Assembly: GCA_020086605.1 (NCBI GenBank)
Contig: JACBWW010000012.1
Coordinates: 16,455,897-16,519,896, forward strand
Source of the DNA: Lanius collurio
Taxonomy: Eukaryota; Chordata; Aves; Passeriformes; Laniidae
Length of the DNA stretch: 64,000 nt
Direction: 5' to 3'
Made by a program: the position numbers and the translations under genes. Below the pieces are notes generated by a model. It was not told the DNA's origin and searched no databases. It saw nothing but the letters and a program-made list of their open reading frames with translations. Shown in pieces: positions 40,025 through 55,044 of the stretch; the first letter of the stretch is position 1, and each line of letters starts with the position of its first letter.

Positions 40025-41466
40025 AATGTGCAGTTATGTCATCCTAAGAATTTGCAGCATTCCCAGCCCCGAAATGAACTCTGGAGTCTCCAGCTGCACC
40101 TGCTTCTCCTGGGTTTGTGCAGACTGAATTTGGTGGTATTGCTCTGCACTCCTTGGGACAAGGGCTCTCAGTTGCTACGTGCTGGTAGTGGACTTAGGCT
40201 CATGGAAACTTGCTTCTGGCTGTTTTTTCCAGTTTCTTGGGCACAGCTTGGCCTCATGAACAAGCAGAACGTGGGTAAGCAGAGCATAGGGAAGGAAGAG
40301 GGCTGTGATGCACCCATCCAATTTCTTCTTTGTCGCAATCCTTTGCTATTGAATTGAGTATTGTATTTTAACGGAGAATATAGAAACATTGTTCATGCAA
40401 TGCACTGCTCATGCCATACATCTCCCACCATCAATCTGAAATAAAATACTGATTGATATGATCAGTATTTGATCAGCAAAGCTGTAATATCACCAGATGA
40501 ACCAGGAGAACTTTCTGCTCAGTGGCAGAATCCTTTCTTAATGTATCTATACAATACTTCAAAAATATTTGCAAGGGATTTATTTCCAGTTGGGTCTAAG
40601 TCCTTCAGCAAACTCTAGATTTATTACCTCTGTCATGTGCAAAATACCTTCTTTATACCTCATATCAGCTTCTTTTCAAACCAGACGGTACTTAGAGTTT
40701 ATGGCATAGTACATTATAGTCACTTACCATCATGCATATTGTGTTCTTCTGTGGCTCTAAATGTTAAAGGACACCTTTTTGCCCTATTTGAAAGGAGGGG
40801 GAGAGCAGAAAACACATGTATTAGCAAAATTGCTGTCATTTATTTCATCACATCAAGGTTGAAATAACCAATCCATTATAAGAGAGGTAATACATCATTC
40901 ATTATTTGCTGCTTGCTATGGCAAGCCACTGGCTCAGCACATATAGACTTATGGATTTGGTATGTGGAAAACTGTAATGAATGTGCAGTTGTGATGAGCA
41001 AAATTGATGCTAATATTTACTGCTCTACACAACTGCTGTATATCAACTGCTTCCCCCTCCCTTCTTATTTGCCCCCCTCTGTACATGCAGGCAAATGTTC
41101 CAGCTCTTTAATTTCCATCCCAGCTATCACTCAGTAGCAAGCTCATCAGCAGGGGCTCTGACTCTCTAGAGGACAGAAACAGAACAGGAACCTGAGAGAG
41201 GCTGGTTTGCCATGCCACTGCGCCCTCCTCTTTGGCTGCTGTTGTGCCTGTGTGTGAGGGCACCTCCAGAAAGATGCTGGCTGTGAACTTCTCTCTCCAC
41301 AAAATAGTTTAATCAAAATATTTTGGATCAGCTGGAGGATGTCTGGCTATGCAAAGTGGTAGTGAAATCTGGCATCAAATGTTTTGAACTACTGTAACAA
41401 CATAATACCTTATAGTGGTGTATATATATATTATACTTCTTATTTTTATATCTAGAAAGACATGTC

Positions 41467-41470
41467 ATAG

Positions 41471-41501
<31 letters not shown>

Positions 41502-41519
41502 GATAGATATAAATAGATC
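41467..41519. repeat. GATA tetranucleotide microsatellite
   Basis: About twelve copies of ATAG/GATA, interrupted once by ATAAATAG and degenerating at the right end. Confidence 0.95.
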
Positions 41520-44500
41520 TGTTGTTGTATTCTTACAAAGCCACTCAGTTGTAACACCCCATGATAAGACTCTTTATTTAAGCCCCTGCTCCATTCATGG
41601 CAGGGTCAGAGTGAGGCATAATTAGACTGGATCAGCTGTGTCCTGCCCCACTGTGGGTGGGAGGAGGACAGGACACCATGGGGGACACAAGAGGCTCTGT
41701 CCTTGTGCTCCCAGGAGGTGCAGACAGCCCTTCTGCAGCTTCATAAGAGGGTTCCTTTGGCAAGTGCTGGAAAGGCAGGGATGGGCAGGGCAGCATGCCT
41801 AATGTCAAGGCTTGGGTGACTTTCCATGTGTTCCCTGGTGTTCTTTGCATGCAGCCTTTAGGTTCCTTTTGAAGTAAAGCAGAAACATCTGTATATACTA
41901 GCCTGGCTGTTCAGACTCACCTGTCTAGAGCTGCAACAGGGCATGCTTGAGGCTTGGTGCTTACAGTTTCTGGACTCATTAACTACATGTTCAGGAAGTG
42001 GATCCATAAAATTAATTAACCCTGAATGATGCATCAGTACTCCCTATGGTGCAGACATCAGCCCCGTGCTCTCATTTCTGCAGTATGGACAGCAAGAGCA
42101 CACTCCAGGATTAGTTCTGGCCAGAACACAGGTATTCCACATGCACATCCCAGGCAGCCTGAGCCAATGCTAAACCATCTGCCCTTTGGAAAGGCAGGGA
42201 GAAACACAGGGTCACCAATGTAAGTTGTTTCATATGCAGTGCAACAAAATCATTGCTACTATTGCAGTGTATCATTATTTTCAGGATCTGAAATGTTTTT
42301 CTAATAAAATTTTCCTGTTTTCCTGAATGCTCAGTTGCAGATGGTTTATAACTACCACTATCCCATTATTTTTAAATAAGAACGCTGTATGCTCACTGAA
42401 AGTCTGAGTGGCAAACCTCCTATTAATTTCTCTCTCTACCTTTCAGCATTCCCATGTCACCCACTTTAGTCAAATGGGAGTTGTATGACGCACCTTGGGG
42501 AGCAAATCCCTGTAACTATGCAAACACTGAAACTTATTTCTAAAGAGGAACAGCTTTGTTATTATGCTTGGTTTCTCAAAACAGCTGGAATATAACGGGT
42601 CCAAACTTGCCCTCAGCTCTGTTTCTGTAACCCCTGTGATTTTAATGCATTGCAGGTGCCTCATGGACAGGCAGATCCTGCTTCTCCATGTGTGTTGGTT
42701 TGCCCTGATCATCATCAGAGCACCAAGGTGAGACTGAACCTTACAGGGAAGCCTGGTGGCACTGGTGGACTATGCAGGCTTTTTGTGTTAGAAGCATGAA
42801 GCAAAAATGACAGAGCAGGTACCTGGGTCCTTGAGCTATCTTCTGCCCACAGCACTTGCCCTTCATCACCATAAAAAATGTATTTCAGCATCTCAGTGAC
42901 CTTTCCTTCTGGTGATCAAGATATAGGCATTTGTGTCTCAGTATTTCTATATCTGCCAGGAGAGCTTGAGCAGGAGCAAAACAAGTCATTCATGGCTCAC
43001 TAGAGCAGTGAGTAGTTGCAGCTTTTGACAGCGTGACAACTGAGTAATAACATGTTTTCACATGGTGGCCCCGCGTGATGTCCTCACTGTCTTCATGCTG
43101 TACTGGAGATATCCTGTCCCAGGGAATGACATGTGAAACAGGGTAGTTACATGGTGTTTCATAACTACTGCCTTTGGCTAAGGATGTGCATGCAGTTATG
43201 ATGGTCAGAGGGTTTTCAAGTGCAAATAATTTTTAGCTAAAAAGGGACTAGAGGTAAATCAGAGTTTTTATTTGTCTGTGTATCTTATATGCAACAAAAG
43301 AAGTTGATTTTTAATCACTCAACTCATATTCCTCCTTGAACCTTCCCATATAAGCATTTGGAGTTGGGGGTTTTACTTCCAGCAGCTCGAACTTTGGAAA
43401 ATCTCATTTGCTCTATCAAAGCTGCAGAAGGCAAGCATGGGTACAAGTATTCCTTGGAGAGTGCCCAAATGACTACAGTGTCCCTGCAATGCCTAACATG
43501 GAGGGGGCTCCTCATCCGACCAACATGTCTCAGTGTGAAAGCCATAAATGTATCAGATGATGATAATCCCCTGGGCAGGTTCTGTGAGCGTGCCTCTGGC
43601 CATGGTCTGGGGTGCAAGGTTCAGCTTGAAAGATGGGGCTGCCAAAGCAGGCGATGAGCAAGGATCCGGGGGAAGTCCTACACACGTTCCCAATAGTCAT
43701 TGTGGCAGGGTTCCTGTCTGTGAGACATAAGGAACAAATTAAAATTTCCCTGAACAGTTTACAGTTATCTGATGCTAGGAGCAAAAATGTCTCTTCTAGA
43801 AAAGAAGAAAGCCACAGTCCCACTCAGGAGCATGTAGGCTCTTCCAAAGCTAATTTGTGATGGAGGTGTGGGAATTGTTAATTACTTCTGTGGAAACAAA
43901 ACCACTGTTACTGCTTCAGAATGGTTTCTTTTTCCAGACTCTTCCCCAGTTTTCACTTGTTCCTAATTTTCTCAAGAATGTTCCTTGAGGGGTAGCAATG
44001 TAACTTTCAGGTTTGGCTCAGTCTAAAGGTGAATATTTTGAGAACTCTCAGCAAAAGCAGCCTGGCTGTTTTTATGATATGTGGGTGTGAAGAGAAACCA
44101 GCTATTCCTATTTGTTCTGGTTGCAGCTTCTCTGACCTCATAACTCAAGAAGAGCTGATGCTAGGAAATTTGAACCCAGCTTGTTTTATAGACCTCAGTG
44201 ATGAAGGAGAAAACAGTTAATGCCTGAAGAAAATCAATTCAATATTTCTGGAGTTGGGAGCAATTAGAATTGAAGGCCAAATTTTGCTTTGAAATACTGC
44301 AGCACAGCCCTGCTGAAATGCCAGTCCGAGGGCAGAGCTCATCCTGGCACAGTTTGTACATTTTGATGAAGAATTTAATTTTTCCTAGAGTGTTAAACAG
44401 AGGCTGAAGGGAAGAATGTCAGATTTATTCTGCATGAAAGGTCCAGTTCCAGCTCTGCTGCCAGACCATGGGCCAAAGTATAAATAATGTTCATTCAGTA

Positions 44501-44649
44501 CAGAGTAAATATCTCAGCCATGTCAATGGGAGGTTTGTGCAATGATCAGAAAGAGGATTTTGCCGTATATAGCAATTAACTTTTTCAGGTAACATTATTT
44601 ATTCTGAACATACTTCTTATAGCCAGTATTGCTCGGTAAGAAAATATGC

Positions 44650-44759
44650 CATCTTCCATTCTTACTTTATTCTGTTCCCCTTTTTCCTTTCTTTCTCTTT
44701 CTCCCTACTCCCTGTCTTGGGGTATCTCCTTTGTTCTTCCTTCTTCCTTTTCTTGCTTA
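44650..44759. repeat. Pyrimidine-rich tract
   Basis: A strand-biased C/T-rich run of about 110 bases (CCTTTCTTTCTCTTTCTCCC and similar) ends in TTGCTTAG, which resembles a splice acceptor. No conserved open frame follows. Confidence 0.7.
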
Positions 44760-46232
44760 GAGCAGTTCTCTAAGGCTGCTATCTGCAGAGGTTTCCTTAA
44801 TATCTTAACCCATTCCAGGGAGTAGTAAAGAGTTAGTGCTGGAATTCAAGTATCATTTTGGGGCTTTGGCTTGACATGTTGATGGCAGTAGAGAGAGACA
44901 AACTTTCAATTTTTAGAAACGCAGAACACAGGTATGGATTACATCTCATCAAAATGTTGAGGCATGGCCATGTAAATCCATTGAGTAAGTTTGAATGAGC
45001 CTTTGACTTGGGTTTTTCATTGGGTGAATTTTGTTGTTACTGTCAAGCTGAGCACTTGCGTGAAATTCCACATGAAATTCTATCAAATCTGCCCCTTCAT
45101 CTTCAAATAAGCTTCTTGACCTAAGAAAAACCACTGTAGACTGCAAATCATTAAAGGGAACAGACCTATAAAAACCCCTTAAACCCATAACGTATTTACA
45201 GGAAGTGGATTTTTCCAGCTCCTGCCTTTATTGAATTGTCACATGCTTTATCAGGCAAACTGCAAATGAACAGCAGTTATGAAATCAAGTCTTCCTACTC
45301 CTAAACCACCAAAAGACAGCTCCACAAATGACCCAGCCATCCCCTGATATCTCTTGACACAATTGTCTACATAGTCTGACAGAGGTGTCCCTCAGCAAAG
45401 CCCTTCAGGCCTAGCTGAAGGTAATTTGTCAGCTAAGGCTCTGTTCCACCCAGTTGAAAAGGATTCTACTTCTTGTGGTTTGGAGGCAGGGCACTCCATT
45501 CTTACACCTCAGCTGAGTGTCAGTTGTCATGATGTATATTTGGGTTTAAGAAAATGTGGTTGTGACTTCAGTTTGCATTAGGAGGGATCCTTTTAAATGG
45601 ATTTGATATTCATAAGCTTCATGCCACATGTACATGGTAGAAGATTTTGCCATGTGTAGAGATAATGCCTTCAAATGCGTGATTTTGCTCAAGCTCTGTA
45701 ATAGAGACTGACAAGGAAACTCAAATGTCTGGATTTTTATCTTTTCTCCCAATGGGTATGATGCCTTGTGGACACTTCAGACCCACCTCAGAGTGCTCCA
45801 TCTGATTCATGGTACTGCCTTCCTTGGGCAGCTTGTGTCAGTAGCTTTTTCTAACTTCCAACAAATGAAAGACCTTGATTTGTTGACTGGAAAATGCAGT
45901 AAGACTTACACCACAGTAAATTGCATTTTTTTCCAATTTGTTTATTGATAAAAACATGAACGAAATACAAATGTGAAATATAAATGTGTATGTTAATTAT
46001 AACTAACAGTGATATGCCCAGACTTATTACCCCACAACTGCTGCTATAACGTACCTGTGCCTGTGGGTGCACAGGAGGGGCAGAGAAAACTCTTCAGCAC
46101 AATCATACACACATCACAGAAAGACTTGTAAATGCATCCCACAGGGTTCCTGCTAGGAATGGATTTGCATAGCTGCCACCAGCAACTCTTGGTCTGTGCA
46201 GGGTGAGTTTGATCATATTCGTGCCTGTGAAC

Positions 46233-46248
46233 GAATGAATGAATGAAT
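46233..46248. repeat. GAAT microsatellite (four copies)
   Basis: Four perfect GAAT units. A similar short AATG run lies at 21189-21204. Confidence 0.85.
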
Positions 46249-46317
46249 AGGTGATTCAATTTATTTTAAACAGAGATTACAATTGATTATTTTGTCCTAT
46301 CATCTTAAAATATTATC

Positions 46318-46364
46318 CCTTTCTCCTGTCTGGTTGTGTCCTCCCTTTCCTTTCTTCCCCCTTG
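46318..46364. repeat. Pyrimidine-rich tract ending in acceptor-like CAG
   Basis: CCTCCCTTTCCTTTCTTCCCCCTTGCAG has acceptor form. The sequence after it shows no recognisable coding exon. Confidence 0.5.
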
Positions 46365-49300
46365 CAGTCGGTATATTTGTTTGAGGCCAGTGGCAGCACT
46401 TTCTCAGGAGGGAGGTGTAGGGAGAAGCATGCACTGACATGATCCTGGTTATGGACTGTGCAACCCAGATGAGACTGGAGCTCTGGAGGGGTCAGTCTAC
46501 ACTGCTGGCTCTAAGAGTGTGGTAACCATAGAGTGCTCTTCACCTTGCAGCTGTCCAGCTACAGAGCCAGTCCCTGGATGGCTCCAGCTTGGCAGTGCTC
46601 TTTGGGTTTTAGTAGGGTCAGCTCTGCAGAGCCTGCAAGACTGTTGATAGGTGTGTTACCTGGGCCAGGAGCTGAAAATGAAAGGTTAGGTGGGACCTGC
46701 TCACCCCACAGGTCCTGCTACCGGGAAAGACAAATGAACCTCTTCTGTCCATCCATTCATCCATCCATGTGGCGGGACAGCTGAGTTCCACCGGCTCTTT
46801 ACCTCCATGTTTTGTGAATAATTAACACCCTCTAGAGTTAAATAGCCTCCGTGGAATCACACAGGAAAAGTTTTAGCCTGCTGTAGAAAAAGATCTGATT
46901 AGTCATTAAAACTTAAAGGATTTTAAGGAATAATTTCTGATGCAGCTTGCTGGTTTCATCCCTGATAAGCTTTCCCTGTGACTTTTGTCGCGTATGGGCT
47001 GCATGGCAGCAAGCAGGAAAGCCCTGATGCAATGTGCCTCTGGTGCCTGGCCCCAGAGCTTGTGATGCCTTCTCTTTCTCACCAGAGAGTTGTTCAGGAG
47101 CCACAAAGGGAGCAAGATTTAAAATGTTTCCCTTTCAAGCAGCAGTGAAGTGCAGCAGCTCTCTGTAAAGTGACTCAGCTTTGCCCTTGGGCACATCTCT
47201 TTTGCTGCCATTCCAGAAACCACGCGGCAGAGCTCTCCAGCTGCATCCTCTCCCTCCCCATCCCTGTCCTACACTCACATCAAGCTCCATCATAGGCAGT
47301 GGGATAGAGCTGTTAAGATAATTCAGTGCTACGCAGACAGTCCTCTTATATCAGAAAGGTCTTATTGAGGGAGGTTGTGCTCTTCCTGTATCTCCAGAGA
47401 CTCTGTATAGGTGACTGGGCAGTAAAGAATCAGGTAAAATCTTCTGCTCAGATAAAGCTTGGTGTCAGATGTTTTGCTTTCCAAAAACTCCATGTATAAA
47501 AATAAATATTTCTTTTGTTTTCAGGGATCATTTTTAAACTAACTTGTGATAATTGTCATCATATTCCCTTTTTAATCATGTTTTGCCAAGAGCAGCTGCT
47601 CCAGAGGTGAAAGGGTGTTTGTGTCCAGCTGCTCCCAAGACCCCAGTGAGTGAGCAGAGACAGCACTGCCTCCAGAGTTGAGCCTTGCATTGCTCCTTCT
47701 CCTCCTCTCTTATGGAAATAACACCTCTGGATTGACTCCAAACCTGAAGTGTTTTAGCCCTGTTAAATAATTATTGTGACAGTTATATGTCTCTTAAAAC
47801 CACAGGCTTATTAGGGAACCATAATTTTGGTCTGTGCCTTAGGTACATTCTTCTCTTTTACCCTCCTCTCAGTCCTTTCTAAACTATTCCACATAGATTT
47901 TTAACATGTGCCAAAGATTTCACATAAGAAAAGAGGGAAAGTTTGGAAACAGCACTGGATAAGTTAGGTAATATGATGTCATTTCAGGGAATAACTCTGG
48001 ATATTTTTTTCCTCCTGCATGGTATGTGCCACGTAGCTTGGAAGATCAGTTAGTGTCGTGGACACATGCATGGTAGCTTGATGATTTTTCAAGGGTCATG
48101 CTGAAAAAATGAAGTAGCCAAGCCTGAACCCAGTGCAGAGTTATACAGCCTTTGAACTTCAGTTAGTAACTAAACCCAAAGATGAATCTGACTGTAGAAA
48201 TTAAAAATATGTCGGAAAAAAGCCTGTAAAGCGCCCAAGGCATTGCTGATAAATATGGAACATTTGTGTCTTACGAAATGTATTTTTTCATAATTACCAG
48301 TATATGGATTTGTTCTGTTCAAAGCCCAAATAGTGAATGTTCTGTGATGGATGCGCAATAGAACAGGACTAATTGGAAGCATTAATTTAGACAGAGGCAG
48401 AAGCTGACATGGAGCTCTGGGTAAGAAATGCTTTCTATTACCATAGCAAGTACAAAGTGCTTGCCTGTAATTTGCAAGCTCAGATCACACCACCTTCACA
48501 AACAAATTGTTGCAAATTGTTGCTGTGTCATTTTTTCCTCCTTTTGTTTTATTACACATCTGATAAATATCTTGGACCCAAGGTCATCTTAAGGAAATAG
48601 TTGTAGTGCAATAGAAACATTGCTGTAGGTGCTACTGTGTTTCTGGAAATGTAACTCAGTGAGTTGGCATGCAGGAGCAGCTCCCAACAGGGACATTTTT
48701 GAATAAATATGCAATAAATAAGCGCAGAGGAATGGGAGAGTAATGTATCTCCATGAAGAGCTGTATTCTGTACATCTCCCCAAAGTTCTTCTGTGGTTTA
48801 GGCCTGTAAGAGCAGAGGTACATGTCAATTTTGCTGCTCCCCTTGCTTTATCTGCCTGCTCCCACCCCAGTCCCAGTTCAGTGAAGTGGGATCATGCATG
48901 ATTGGCGCATGGGCGATGCCGCTGACATCAAATGGAAGCAGCTCTCTCTCCAGTGCCCTTCTGAGGCAGAGCTCAAAACAAGAAGTCAGATTCTGATTGC
49001 ATGAAGATGCAATCTTAGGCAGGTTTCTTGTTGTCATAGGGATTTCAGCTACTGACCTTGGTTCCTGCCAGATCACTTGTTTTCAGCCACTATATACAAG
49101 TTACTGTTTGTAAGTAATCTTGGGCTAAGCAGCTGTTTTCCACATCTTTGGTATGCAAGTACTTGAGTTTTATTTAAATCTCCTATTTGACTGAAACACT
49201 GATTTCAAACAAGGTAAAGGGGAAAATTAATACCCAAGCTCCCAACCAAGGTTGTGCTAAGCTCTCATGATGGCTTCAGATGGCCCAACCAGCACCCAGA

Positions 49301-52300
49301 TTTGAAGAGATCAAAATGAGCCTCTCCACTCTTTTGACTACTTCTTGCAGTTCTCAATTGCCCTTAATCTTTATATTATTTCTTATTCCTAATTTTGTCA
49401 CTGGTCTTCAACTCCCAACTGTGTGTCGCTTCTTCAGGTTCATTTAGTGTTTCCTATGTCCTCCTTTGAGAGTCATTTGTATGTTTAATCTTCCTAATTG
49501 CACAGGAGCTGTCTTGGATTTATGCTGGTGCAGCAGAAGCCATCATCAGTCCCAGGGGAGTTTTCCTGACACTGCTATCAATGGTCCTGGAATTGGTACC
49601 TCAAGCATGCCTTCTGTTATTTATTTCCATCCAGTCCTTTGAACTCACACTGAACGGGGCTGAAACTCTGCACTTAAAATTACGTCCTTTGTATAATGCT
49701 TCTTGATATTCCTTCCTCCTGGTGTCCTGACCTTTGCTAAGGCTATTGCTAATAGATTCTCTTAGCCACGGTAGTTAATGCTAATGCAAGGACTAATGTT
49801 CTCCTGCAGCTTGAACGCTGGTGGGGCACTCTTAGTGCTCTATCTCCAAACAGAGCTGTGTTCTGATACTGCACTCTACTGTGGGAGTGATTTTACTGTT
49901 CGGGTACAATGTCAGCTGAGAATGCTTAAAAAGAGAGAGAGGGGGAAAATTTAATAAGGCAAAAGTGTGACAAGACACTTATGTATTATCATTGCATTTC
50001 ATGGGAATGTAATGTCTGATTGCCACACAGCCCCTCCTGCATCTGTCTGTTGAGGACTCAGAGTGATGTTTAATTGCAGTTCATTCAAAGTGCTTGAACA
50101 GAAAGTTCTTCGTTTGTCAACAGCTCTGCTGCACCCTAGTTTCAAGATTATGTTTTGCATATTAATAAATTAAGTCCAGACCAAGGAAAGCTTGGAACTG
50201 AGCAGTGTAGGCAGTAAAAACATATTACTATCTGTTTCCAAGATGAATTTATCTTTCCAAACGCACCTCTGGGTATGGTTGCACTTGCATTGTTTCTAAG
50301 GCAACAACCCACAGCTGTGTTGGAAGTTTGTTGCCAATATGCCAGGAAATCTCAAGCCCTCTCTGAGGCCCAAGCAATGCAGTGAAGCCAGGTGCTACCA
50401 CTGAGGTAGGCACTGACACTACCAGAAATTGAATGTTCCTGTTCCATGGCTGGCATTTCTGCATTTCCACCAGAAAAAAAATCAGTAGCCCTCAAGAGCA
50501 GAGCAGCTGGGTCATGGAGCAGAGGCACATCTCCCAGTAAAGCATTAGGACAAGCACCTCAGGACTTGGCTCCTGCAGTGCTTTCTCAGCATGGGATGCC
50601 CATGTTCTGTAAAGGCAGAGCTGTCTGAGCACTTGGTGCTCTCGGTAGCCGCTCAAGGGTGCTGCTCCTCTTTGCACTGTGCTCTTGGAGGGGAGATGGT
50701 GCAGGGGAGAGATAGGAGAGCAGCCGCCCTCTGCTATGCCTTCTGATGCCAGCTGCCATCAGCAGTAGCTGAAGAATAAGCACTGTGCTTTGGGAACTAT
50801 GTTATAGCCTGACTGAAATGAAATGAGGCTCACAGTGTTGTTTCTGGAAGGGGAAGGAGAGAGATAAGGTGTCCACATCATATCACCAACAGCACTGGTA
50901 TTAACGAAACAGAAGTCAAGGATGAATGAGCATTGAAGCTGAGCTAACTTTCACATCAAGAGAAGATCCCCAAAGGGCTGTGTGCTGACAGGGCAACATG
51001 GAAAAGCTGGTATACTTAATCTCTTCACAAGGGCTGTTCTGTGAATAATCAGAAGTTGTTAGGGTTGTCAGTCCAATTTCCTTCCAAAACAAAATTAACT
51101 GTAGAGGTGATTCCATTTCAGAAATGGGTGAAGTAAATTCTCTCCTGAATATAAATAGAGGCAGGTTTAACCAGAAAGGAGAGACAGATAAAATATCTTA
51201 CCTATAAAGTACTATGTGAATAATGCTGCAGTAGGGGGTCTGCACATTATTATTGCTGTAATTCCAAAATGTTATTCTATGTTGATGGTGTCAAGTGCCA
51301 GCCTGTCATGTGTAAGGCAGGATGACTTCAGTCCACTATGAACACTTAAATCATTGAATGTAAATGATGCATGTATTCCTGTGAAAAGATAAGACCAACA
51401 CATTCAAAATTGCGTTCCAAAGCAGCACACACATGTTGGTAGTGGATCTTTTGTTTCTTTTTAATGCAAATGGGCATGTAAAAAGAGGCCATCCACAAAG
51501 GAAGGTGACACATTGAAACATTTTTCTTTGTTGTGTAACTGCTGAATAATAAATAGGAATTGCAGAAGTGAAAGAACTGCAGAGTTGATAGAGCACATTT
51601 TTATAAAGTGAGATCCTCTTCCTAACTTCACGTGTATTTCCATTTAAATTACTGATCCCCTGACTAATCAAATATGCTGTGTCACCATGTCATCTCCCCC
51701 TTCTGTTTCTTGTGTATGATATTTTATATCTCTACCTCTTGAATCGGATTCAGAAGCAATAACACTGAGTGAAATTCAAGCAGAGGAGTCGTGCTCTCAT
51801 TAGCAGCAGTTATATCCAACTCATTCTATGACCTTACTTACAAGTACATATGATTTACTACACCAGCTTGAACCATCATTCCTTCCAGACCAATACCCAG
51901 CTTCAAAGCATGGCAAAAAATCCATCTCAATACCTGTGCAGTCTTGCAATTCACCTAATGGAGCAAAAACCCCATTCTTCATCTCTGCAGCGAGCAGCTG
52001 ATATTTTCAAGAAGGGAATTGGATCTTCCCCTTTTATCTTTGTATGACCTAATGCAACATGCACCTCTGAAATTCTACAGTTCCAAGCATGCACTTCTGC
52101 TTCTTTGCTGACCCCCTCCAGGCACCAGCAGAGCTCCCTGGAGAGCAGCTCACAGAGTTCCCTTGTGGCTCAGTGCAGATGGACTGTGATGAACATCCAT
52201 GTTATTCTGAAATCAGCTTTAGCTGAAGCTGGGTTCAATTTAAGCCTGCAAAGAGGCAGTACTGACTTTTGTCCCAGAAGCCAAAGGAAAGCTGTCTCTA

Positions 52301-54936
52301 TGCTGTAGGAAGGATGCACAGAAATGAAGAGTTTACTTCTTTCCCTAGCAACCTTACATCCACTCCAGAGGCCTTGCTAGCCCTGTATAATTCAGCAGAT
52401 AATAAAAGCAGTAAATAACAGCCTTTCCGGCTGATTCATGTGCAACCTTACATCGTTGTGCTGTTCTCACAAGAGAAAATCTGGACATGGAAACTTTCAC
52501 TGCCTATTATATCCCAAGCCCACCTTGGGAATAATTCCCATTTACATCTGACCCTTTGTATCCCCAAACTAGTCCCCAGTCCCCTACACAGGAAATGCTG
52601 ACTCCCTTGATCCTGACCCACTTTGGTTCTCACTTGCCCAGATGATAAACTGGGACCATAAATAACTTGCATGATCCTCTCCTGCCCCCTGCCCATTTAC
52701 TCACTCTGAGGCAGTGCCCCTTTTTCTTCAACTGGAAATGATAAAAAAATCAGAATAAAGCTTTCCTGCAGATAAATATAGTAATTACTCTCTAATTGTG
52801 TCTTACCTGCTCATATAAAAAAATCAGTGCAAGATCCTCATTACCAGCTCTCAGTGGAGATCAAGTACAAGGATAACCAGTCACTTGGAAGTAATAATGT
52901 GTTTGAAAGGGGCATGAGTAATAAATCATCCAAATTACTTTCAGTGAACAGATGAAATGACAGAAATACCTTCAGGGTTTATAGGAGTTCGTCAGCCTGT
53001 GCATAACTACAGCATTCCTCCTGGCTGCAATATCAGTTTTTCTGTACCTGCAGCTGGAGAATTTAAGCACAGCTTTAGCAAGTAGAGGAGAAGAAGCTCT
53101 GCATTGTTGAAGCAGAGGGATCCACGAGTAGGGTGCTCTGCTCTGCCTCACCAGTTGTCATACAGTGTGTTACAATATTTGGAATCAGCCATGGATCAGG
53201 AGTTAGTGGGAAAGATAGACATAGGGAGGATAGAGGATGGATGGTGTCCTTTAAATGTTTCCTTAGAAAAGGCGAGTTGAAATGACTGTGCTGTAATGAA
53301 AGAGTATCCTGAATCTAGAATAAGCATCCTTGATTGATAAGTGAGTCAGTTTAAATTACTTAGGGCTGGAGGCTTAGTCCTGAAGAAATTAGGTTTGGAA
53401 AAGACATATCATCTGGTGCTGGAATCAAATGCCTTGGACTTGGTTGCCTCCAACAGCAAGTGGAAGGATTTTGAAATGAGTACAGCAGGCCCAAGAGCTG
53501 TGTGTTTTTTGAAAAGGGTTTATGCATGAAGAAGTGGCTCCTACTTCCTCATGCTACCCACCACTTTCCAGGCACCAGACATCTTGCCTTGCAGGGGCCA
53601 GGAGCAGCTGATCCATAGTGTGCTGTTTCTTTGAGAAGCAGCAGATCCAGTTTCAGCTGAATTAGTGTTTGCCCACTTACCCTCTAATATGTGAAAAAAA
53701 AATGCTTCCTAATGTATCACCATGGAAAAGCTGTCAGGCCTGTTATAGTCCACTCTTTATGCCAATGAAGTGTTTCTCTATAAAGCTTGTTGTTCATTTG
53801 GTGTTCTGTAAAACCTGGTTCTGAATGTCCAAAGTGGTGGGATTTCATCTCCTGGAAAGTATCACAATACAGGGACTGCATTTCACCTTTTCTAACATCA
53901 CTTTTATTTTATGATAATGCCGTCAAATAGGTAGAGGGATATGAGGTGGGATTCCTTTCACCTAGTTTCCCTCACCTGAAGGATGGACATCAAGTTAAAA
54001 CTCATCATCCTCAATGTGACCTCTTTTTCTAATGGCAAGAGAGGTGCCTCTCTGAGGTACTGGTCAGCCTATGGATGGAGTGAATTGCCTGCCAGAGCCA
54101 CAGCTACCTTGGACTAAGCATGTAACTTTTATGTATGTGAAGTTACTCACTGTTTAGGGAGCTTGCAGAAATCTTTATAGGATGGTTTTGAATCCTCCTT
54201 TCCCCTTTCTAATCAGTGCTTGGGAAATGGATACCCTGGCTTGAGTTAGCATCAATGACACCAACTGCATCCTCTCTTTGGCAAGGTACTATTTTAAGCT
54301 TTTCGTCAGAGGCCACAGATATTTGTGTCATTGTCAAAACTCTTCAAAAGGTCCAGTGACATTGATGGTAGGTCTCTTAGAAGCCAAAGGTTCTGCAGTA
54401 ACATAAATAGGATCAGCAGCACTAAGTGCAGGTGAAAGAAAAGCCAGCTGCACATCCTTTCTGTCTCCCTTGGCAACAGCATCCTGCCAACAAAAACTGC
54501 TGCCAAGTCAGGGCTGGAAAGGAAGGGATGTGCATTTGCAAAGCTGGGGCTGGACAAGCTTTGTGTGAGGGGGGAGCTGTCAGACCAAGGAATGCTCATG
54601 TGTTTTTAAAATTATTTTTGGTTTGTTCCATGTGGTTTTGGACAAGGGAATGCACAGAGCCTCTGTCCTTATGAAGAGTTTCATCTGAAATTCCAAACGA
54701 CAGTCTTTGCAGTTTTGGGCCATATGTTTCCATCCATGACAGCACACAGGGAAGAAATCTGTGGTGAATTACTACTTACAGATGTGGCAAATCCCCCAGT
54801 AAAGGTTAAAATACGTGGCATGGTTCTCTTTTTACACCAGCTGCAGCTTCATGCTAAATCATTGTTTCAGCAGCAAGCTCTTAATCAGCCCTGAGTTCTC
54901 AAAACTGCTAAACAAGCTGATATTTTTAAGGACCAA

Positions 54937-54948
54937 TTTTTTTTTTTT
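54937..54948. repeat. T12 homopolymer
   Basis: Twelve consecutive T in AT-rich DNA. Confidence 0.95.
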
Positions 54949-55044
54949 ATATTGCACTAAATATCTTTTTTTAGAAAAACCTTCAGACTGGGAACAGTAA
55001 AGGCAAAAAGTGAACTGCAAATGGCAGGGAGAAAAGGAGCATTG

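Noticed and set aside
41467..41519. Regular repeat considered as a CRISPR-like array
   Set aside because: It is a simple GATA microsatellite with no spacers.
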